Assembly: GCA_036274635.1 (NCBI GenBank)
Contig: DASUFI010000013.1
Coordinates: 1-42,874 of the forward strand
DNA from: DASUFI01 sp036274635
GTDB taxonomy: Bacteria > Planctomycetota > B15-G4
DNA length: 42,874 nucleotides
Direction of reading: 5' to 3'
The notes beneath the pieces were generated by a model. That model worked only from the letters and a program-made list of their open reading frames with translations. It was not told the DNA's origin and ran no database searches. Below are positions 39,835 to 42,874 of this stretch, one piece after another (position 1 is the stretch's first letter; each line of letters opens with the position of its first letter). The translations under genes and the position numbers were made by a program.

Positions 39835-41235
39835 ATGCGCCGCTTCGTGCCCGTCATCGGCCCCTTCCTTCTCCTCGCGCTTGGCGCCTCCAACCAGGAC
39901 GCGTCGGGCATCGACCTCGCCCTCGCGCGGCAGTACTTCGAGGAGGCGCGCCAGCGCTGCGTCGACGACGGCGGGCGGCTGTGGGGCCGGGACCTCTATG
40001 GCCCGATGATGTTCGCCGACTCCGCGTCGCACACGCTGGTGGCCAACCGCGCGGATCTCGAGGGCACGCACCTGCGGCCGCAGGACGGCGTCTTCGTCGG
40101 CGCGCAGCCCGACGACCTGCTCGCGGCCAACACGGCCACCGACTGGCTGGGCATGAACTGGACCATGCTCGGCTGGCCCATGAGCACCGACGCCGTCGGC
40201 CGCGCCAACCTCATGGTGCACGAGCTCTTCCACCACGCGCAGGAAGGGCTGGGCTTCCCGGGGCGCAACGCGGTGTGCGGGCACCTCGACACGCTCGAGG
40301 GCCGCGTCTGGCTGCAGCTCGAGTGGCGCGCGCTGGCCGAGGCGCTGCGCGCCGCGCGCCCGGCGCTCACCGCCGGCTGGCGCGACGACACCGCCGCGCA
40401 GGCCGCGGCAGCCGCCGCCCGCGACGCCGCCCTCGCCGACGCGCTGCTCTTCCGCCGCGCGCGCCGCGCGCTCATCGCCGGCGCCCAGGAGCCCGAGCAC
40501 ACGCTGGAGATGAACGAGGGCCTGGCCGAGTACACCGGCGTGAAGCTGCGCGGCACGACGGATGCCGAGTCGCTCGTGGCCGTCGCCGCGCGCCTGCCGG
40601 AGAAGGCGGCTTCGTTGCGCACCTACGCGCGCAGCTTCGCCTACCAGAGCGGGCCCGCGTGGGGCCTGCTGCTCGACCAGGTCGCCGACGGCTGGCGCAG
40701 CACGCTGAAGCTGGACGACGACCTCGCCGAGCTGGCCGGCGCCGCGACGCACGCGCAACTGCCCGCCGACACGGACGCGCTGCTGGCCGCCGCGCTCACG
40801 CGCGCCGGCGCCTACGACGGCGCCGCGCTGCGCGCCGCCGAAGAGGAGCGCGCGCGGCGGCGCGACGAGCAGCTCGCGACCTGGCGCGCCGCGCTGGTGG
40901 ACGGCCACCGCCTCGAGCTGCCGCTGGGCCACGACATGAACTACGGCTACGACCCCAACAACGTGCTGACCCTGGACGGGGTCGGCACCATCTACCCCAC
41001 CGGCTCGCTGAGCGACGCCTGGGGCCAGCTGTCCGTGGACGGCGGCGGCATGCTGCTGGCCGATGACTTCCATTGCGCGTGGGTGCCCGCCCCCGCAGCC
41101 CGCGCGCCCGGTCCGGACGGCCGCCTCGCGGGCGAGGGCTGGGAGCTGCACCTCCAGCCCGGCTGGACCATCGTGGACGGCGCGCGGCCGGGAGACGGCA
41201 AGCTCGCGACGGCCCCGTCGCCGCCGCCGCGCTGA
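39835..41235 (+). CDS. exported gluzincin-like zinc metallopeptidase, unknown family
   Basis: 466 residues. ATG 39835 has a near-perfect AGGAGGAAT ribosome site. Short hydrophobic signal (RRFVPVIGPFLLLALGAS) with no lipobox. The zinc motif HELFHH at about residues 129-134 gives HExxH, and MNEGLAEYTG at about 226-235 supplies the downstream Glu (E228 or E232), spacing about 100 residues, as in gluzincin-type peptidases with a distant Glu ligand. The long Ala-rich helix between (about 170-215) and the C-terminal beta part (SLSDAWGQLSVDGGGML) match nothing I know. Possibly a protease acting outside the cell; activity is inference from the motif. Confidence 0.75.
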   Translation: MRRFVPVIGPFLLLALGASNQDASGIDLALARQYFEEARQRCVDDGGRLWGRDLYGPMMFADSASHTLVANRADLEGTHLRPQDGVFVGAQPDDLLAANTATDWLGMNWTMLGWPMSTDAVGRANLMVHELFHHAQEGLGFPGRNAVCGHLDTLEGRVWLQLEWRALAEALRAARPALTAGWRDDTAAQAAAAAARDAALADALLFRRARRALIAGAQEPEHTLEMNEGLAEYTGVKLRGTTDAESLVAVAARLPEKAASLRTYARSFAYQSGPAWGLLLDQVADGWRSTLKLDDDLAELAGAATHAQLPADTDALLAAALTRAGAYDGAALRAAEEERARRRDEQLATWRAALVDGHRLELPLGHDMNYGYDPNNVLTLDGVGTIYPTGSLSDAWGQLSVDGGGMLLADDFHCAWVPAPAARAPGPDGRLAGEGWELHLQPGWTIVDGARPGDGKLATAPSPPPR

Positions 41236-41278
41236 CGTCGTCGGCCCGGCCCTCTCCTCGGTTCCGGGCGCGGCTTGC

Positions 41279-41284
41279 TAGAGT
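41279..41284 (+). promoter_or_regulatory. -10 box TAGAGT of first DUF1579 gene
   Basis: TTGCTAGAGTGTCGCCCC here resembles CTGCTAAAGTGCGCCCCT at 42081-42098 before the second DUF1579 gene, suggesting the two promoters share origin or control. Leader of about 50 nt. Confidence 0.4.
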
Positions 41285-41341
41285 GTCGCCCCGCGGGCGG
41301 GAGACCCCAGGCCAGACCCACTGCAAAGGAGGAGAGACGTC

Positions 41342-41974
41342 ATGAAGTTCGGTATCGCTATGTGTGGTGCGTTCGTCGCAGGGGCGGCGCTGACGCTGCT
41401 CGTCGCGACGCCCTGGCAGGACGCCAAGGCCAAGGACAAGCCGGGCGCCCCCGCCGGCATGAGCGCCGACGAGATGGCGGCCATGATGAAGGCCGGCACG
41501 CCCGGACCCGAGCAGAAGGCGATGGAGGGCATGGTCGGCAAGTGGAGCGTCGCCAGCGAGTGCACGATGGCGCCGGGCGCTGCGGCCGAGAAGAGCTCGG
41601 GCACGTCCGAGTTCAAGATGATCCTGGGCGGCCGCTACCTGGTCGAGGAGACCAGCAGCACCAGCTCGATGGGTCCCTTCCACGGCATGGGCATCTCGGC
41701 CTTCAACAACGCCACCGGCAAGTACGAGCACGTGTGGCTCAACGACATGAGCACGGGCATGATGTTCGCGACCGGCGACAGCAAGGGCGACACGCTCGAG
41801 TACAAGGGCGACTTCTTCGATCCGGCCAAGAAGGCCATGTGCTCCACGCGCTTCCTCGTCCACAAGACGAGCGACACCGAGCGCGACATGGAGATGTACT
41901 GCAGCTACTCGGGCCAGCCCGAGTTCAAGTGCATGACCATGAAGTACACGAAGGCGGCCGCCGGCGCGCGCTAG
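41342..41974 (+). CDS. DUF1579 family exported protein
   Basis: 210 residues. Ribosome site AAAGGAGGAGAG before ATG 41342. A signal peptide/anchor (AMCGAFVAGAALTLLVATP) is followed by a Met-rich linker (MSADEMAAMMKAGTPGPEQK) and the DUF1579 beta-barrel: GMVGKWSVASECTMAPG, GTSEFKMILGGRYLVEETSS, GISAFNNATGKYEHVWLND and GMMFATGDSKGD. DUF1579 is a lipocalin-like fold of unknown ligand, common in Planctomycetota. It has extra Cys residues (CTMAPG, MCSTRF, YCSYSG, KCMTMK). A hairpin terminator follows, then a paralogous gene. Confidence 0.9.
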   Translation: MKFGIAMCGAFVAGAALTLLVATPWQDAKAKDKPGAPAGMSADEMAAMMKAGTPGPEQKAMEGMVGKWSVASECTMAPGAAAEKSSGTSEFKMILGGRYLVEETSSTSSMGPFHGMGISAFNNATGKYEHVWLNDMSTGMMFATGDSKGDTLEYKGDFFDPAKKAMCSTRFLVHKTSDTERDMEMYCSYSGQPEFKCMTMKYTKAAAGAR

Positions 41975-42002
41975 GCGCCCGACGCGCGGGATTCCGCTCC
42001 GA

Positions 42003-42037
42003 ACGGCCCGTCCGGGGGCTTCCCCCGGGCGGGCCGT
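42003..42037 (+). terminator. hairpin after first DUF1579 gene
   Basis: ACGGCCCGTCCGGGGG, loop CTT, CCCCCGGGCGGGCCGT: 16-bp stem with a single T/G wobble, 29 nt after the stop. No T-tract. Confidence 0.65.
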
Positions 42038-42083
42038 CGTCGCTTCGCCGGGCCTCTCCACCACAGCCGCCCCGCAAGTCTGC

Positions 42084-42089
42084 TAAAGT
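42084..42089 (+). promoter_or_regulatory. -10 box TAAAGT of second DUF1579 gene
   Basis: TAAAGT in a context like that at 41279 (TGCT-A-x-AGTG-x-CGCCCC). Leader of about 105 nt to ATG 42200. Confidence 0.4.
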
Positions 42090-42199
42090 GCGCCCCTCTC
42101 GGGACGTCGATGGAAGTCCAACATCGGGCCCCCCCGCCGTCCGGGTCGGCCGGGCTGACAGTGCCCCGCCGGGCCTCTCGCCACCCTGGAGCATGCGCC

Positions 42200-42874
42200 A
42201 TGAAACTCGTCCCCAACACGCTCGGCACGGCGCTGGCCGGCATCGCCTTGCTGGCCACCATCGCGTGGGCCACGCAGGACGGCAGCAAGCCGCAGAACCA
42301 GCCCAAGCTCAAGCCGGCCGCCAGCGCGCCGCAGAACGCCCCCAAGAAGGCACAGGTCGCCACCGCGCCGCCGCATCAGGAGCCGGCGGGCGACATGGCC
42401 AAGGCCGACGCCGACGGCCATCCCACCCGCGCGGACGCCGACGCCGCCTTCGCCGCGCGCTACGCCAAGGCCGCAGCCGTCGGCGACGAGCAGAAGTGGC
42501 TGGCGGGCTTCGTGGGCAAGTGGAAGACCGTCACCAGGCAGACCCTCAAGCCCGGCACGCCCCCCATCGAGTCCGCCGGCTCGAGCGAGTTCAAGATGTT
42601 CATGGACGGCCGCTTCCTGGTCGAGAGCAACAACTCCGCCGGCGGCGTCGGCAACTGCTCGGGCATGGGCGTCATCGGCTTCAACAACCTCACCGGCAAG
42701 TACGAGCGCGTCTGGTTCGACTCGCACTCCACCGCCATGGTCAAGAGCGAGGGCAGCTTCACCAAGGGCCGCGACGAGATCCGCTGGGTCGATCAGTTCA
42801 CCGATCCGGGCCTCGGCAAGGTCATCGCGACCACCTCCTCGCTGCGCCGCCTGAGCGACAAGGAGATGGCCTTC
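42200..42874 (+). CDS. DUF1579 family exported protein, 3'-truncated
   Basis: 225 codons to the window edge, still open. GGAG lies upstream of ATG 42200. Signal MKLVPNTLGTALAGIALLAT, then a long Pro/Ala/Lys linker (about 25-85), then DUF1579: FVGKWKTVTRQTLKPGTPPI, GSSEFKMFMDGRFLVESNNS, GMGVIGFNNLTGKYERVWFD, MVKSEGSFTKGRDE. It is a paralogue of the gene before it (shared GKW, SSEFKM, FNN-TGKYE-VW lines) with a longer linker and fewer Cys. The C-terminus is missing. Confidence 0.88.
   Translation, partial: MKLVPNTLGTALAGIALLATIAWATQDGSKPQNQPKLKPAASAPQNAPKKAQVATAPPHQEPAGDMAKADADGHPTRADADAAFAARYAKAAAVGDEQKWLAGFVGKWKTVTRQTLKPGTPPIESAGSSEFKMFMDGRFLVESNNSAGGVGNCSGMGVIGFNNLTGKYERVWFDSHSTAMVKSEGSFTKGRDEIRWVDQFTDPGLGKVIATTSSLRRLSDKEMAF

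Overview
The window is very GC-rich bacterial chromosome (over 70% G+C by eye, strong G/C third-position bias) holding 35 protein-coding genes, the first cut off at its 5' end and the last at its 3' end. I see no rRNA, tRNA, CRISPR array, insertion sequence or phage gene. The gene content suggests a Planctomycetota lineage: an ECF-like sigma factor followed by a membrane-anchored Ser/Thr kinase, two DUF1579 proteins in tandem, FG-GAP and carboxypeptidase-regulatory-like repeat proteins, a secreted glucose/sorbosone-dehydrogenase-like protein with a PKD domain and calcium-binding tail, and many exported proteins and lipoproteins of unknown role. Taxonomy is inference; no marker gene is present.

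Layout. 1-5883: two translationally coupled FG-GAP proteins and a large anchored repeat protein. 5933-8583: small membrane protein, cardiolipin synthase, small basic protein and a convergent anchored coiled-coil protein. 8709-10956 (minus): persulfide dioxygenase-rhodanese fusion plus NRDE/TANGO2 protein. 11041-16805: POT peptide transporter, a fused flavin monooxygenase/old-yellow-enzyme of the anthraniloyl-CoA type, an orphan receiver domain and a lipoprotein. 16811-18214 (minus): lipoprotein, DUF1569 protein and exported VOC protein. 18335-19066: alpha/beta hydrolase. 19142-21656 (minus): RmlC epimerase, DUF6886-like protein, Cys-rich lipoprotein and exported SGD-type protein. 21773-23236: membrane protein, thioesterase and Cys-rich lipoprotein. 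23301-24221 (minus): coiled-coil membrane protein. 24511-27415: sigma factor and receptor kinase. 27510-30485 (minus): GSDH/PKD protein. 30486-30954: intergenic DNA with two related 59-bp palindromes. 30955-39693 (minus): a probable seven-gene unit coding for a MacA-like adaptor, a lipoprotein RidA, an ABC ATPase, two FtsX-type permeases, a lipoprotein hydrolase and a beta-propeller protein. 39835-42874: exported gluzincin-like protein and two DUF1579 proteins.

Two signals go beyond ordinary annotation. First, the two palindromes at 30723-30781 and 30858-30916 are the same length, align without gaps, and differ at five paired positions by compensatory changes, so the pairing itself appears to be under selection. 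Second, at least eight gene starts have a TANNNT-like -10 box only 5-9 nt before the start codon with no Shine-Dalgarno sequence, the expected layout of leaderless transcription; this also decides several start codons.

The genes fit a cell that invests in its envelope and in extracytoplasmic enzymes: lipid synthesis (Cls), peptide import (POT), sulfide or persulfide handling, CoA-linked aromatic degradation, and an export machine with its own lipoproteins.
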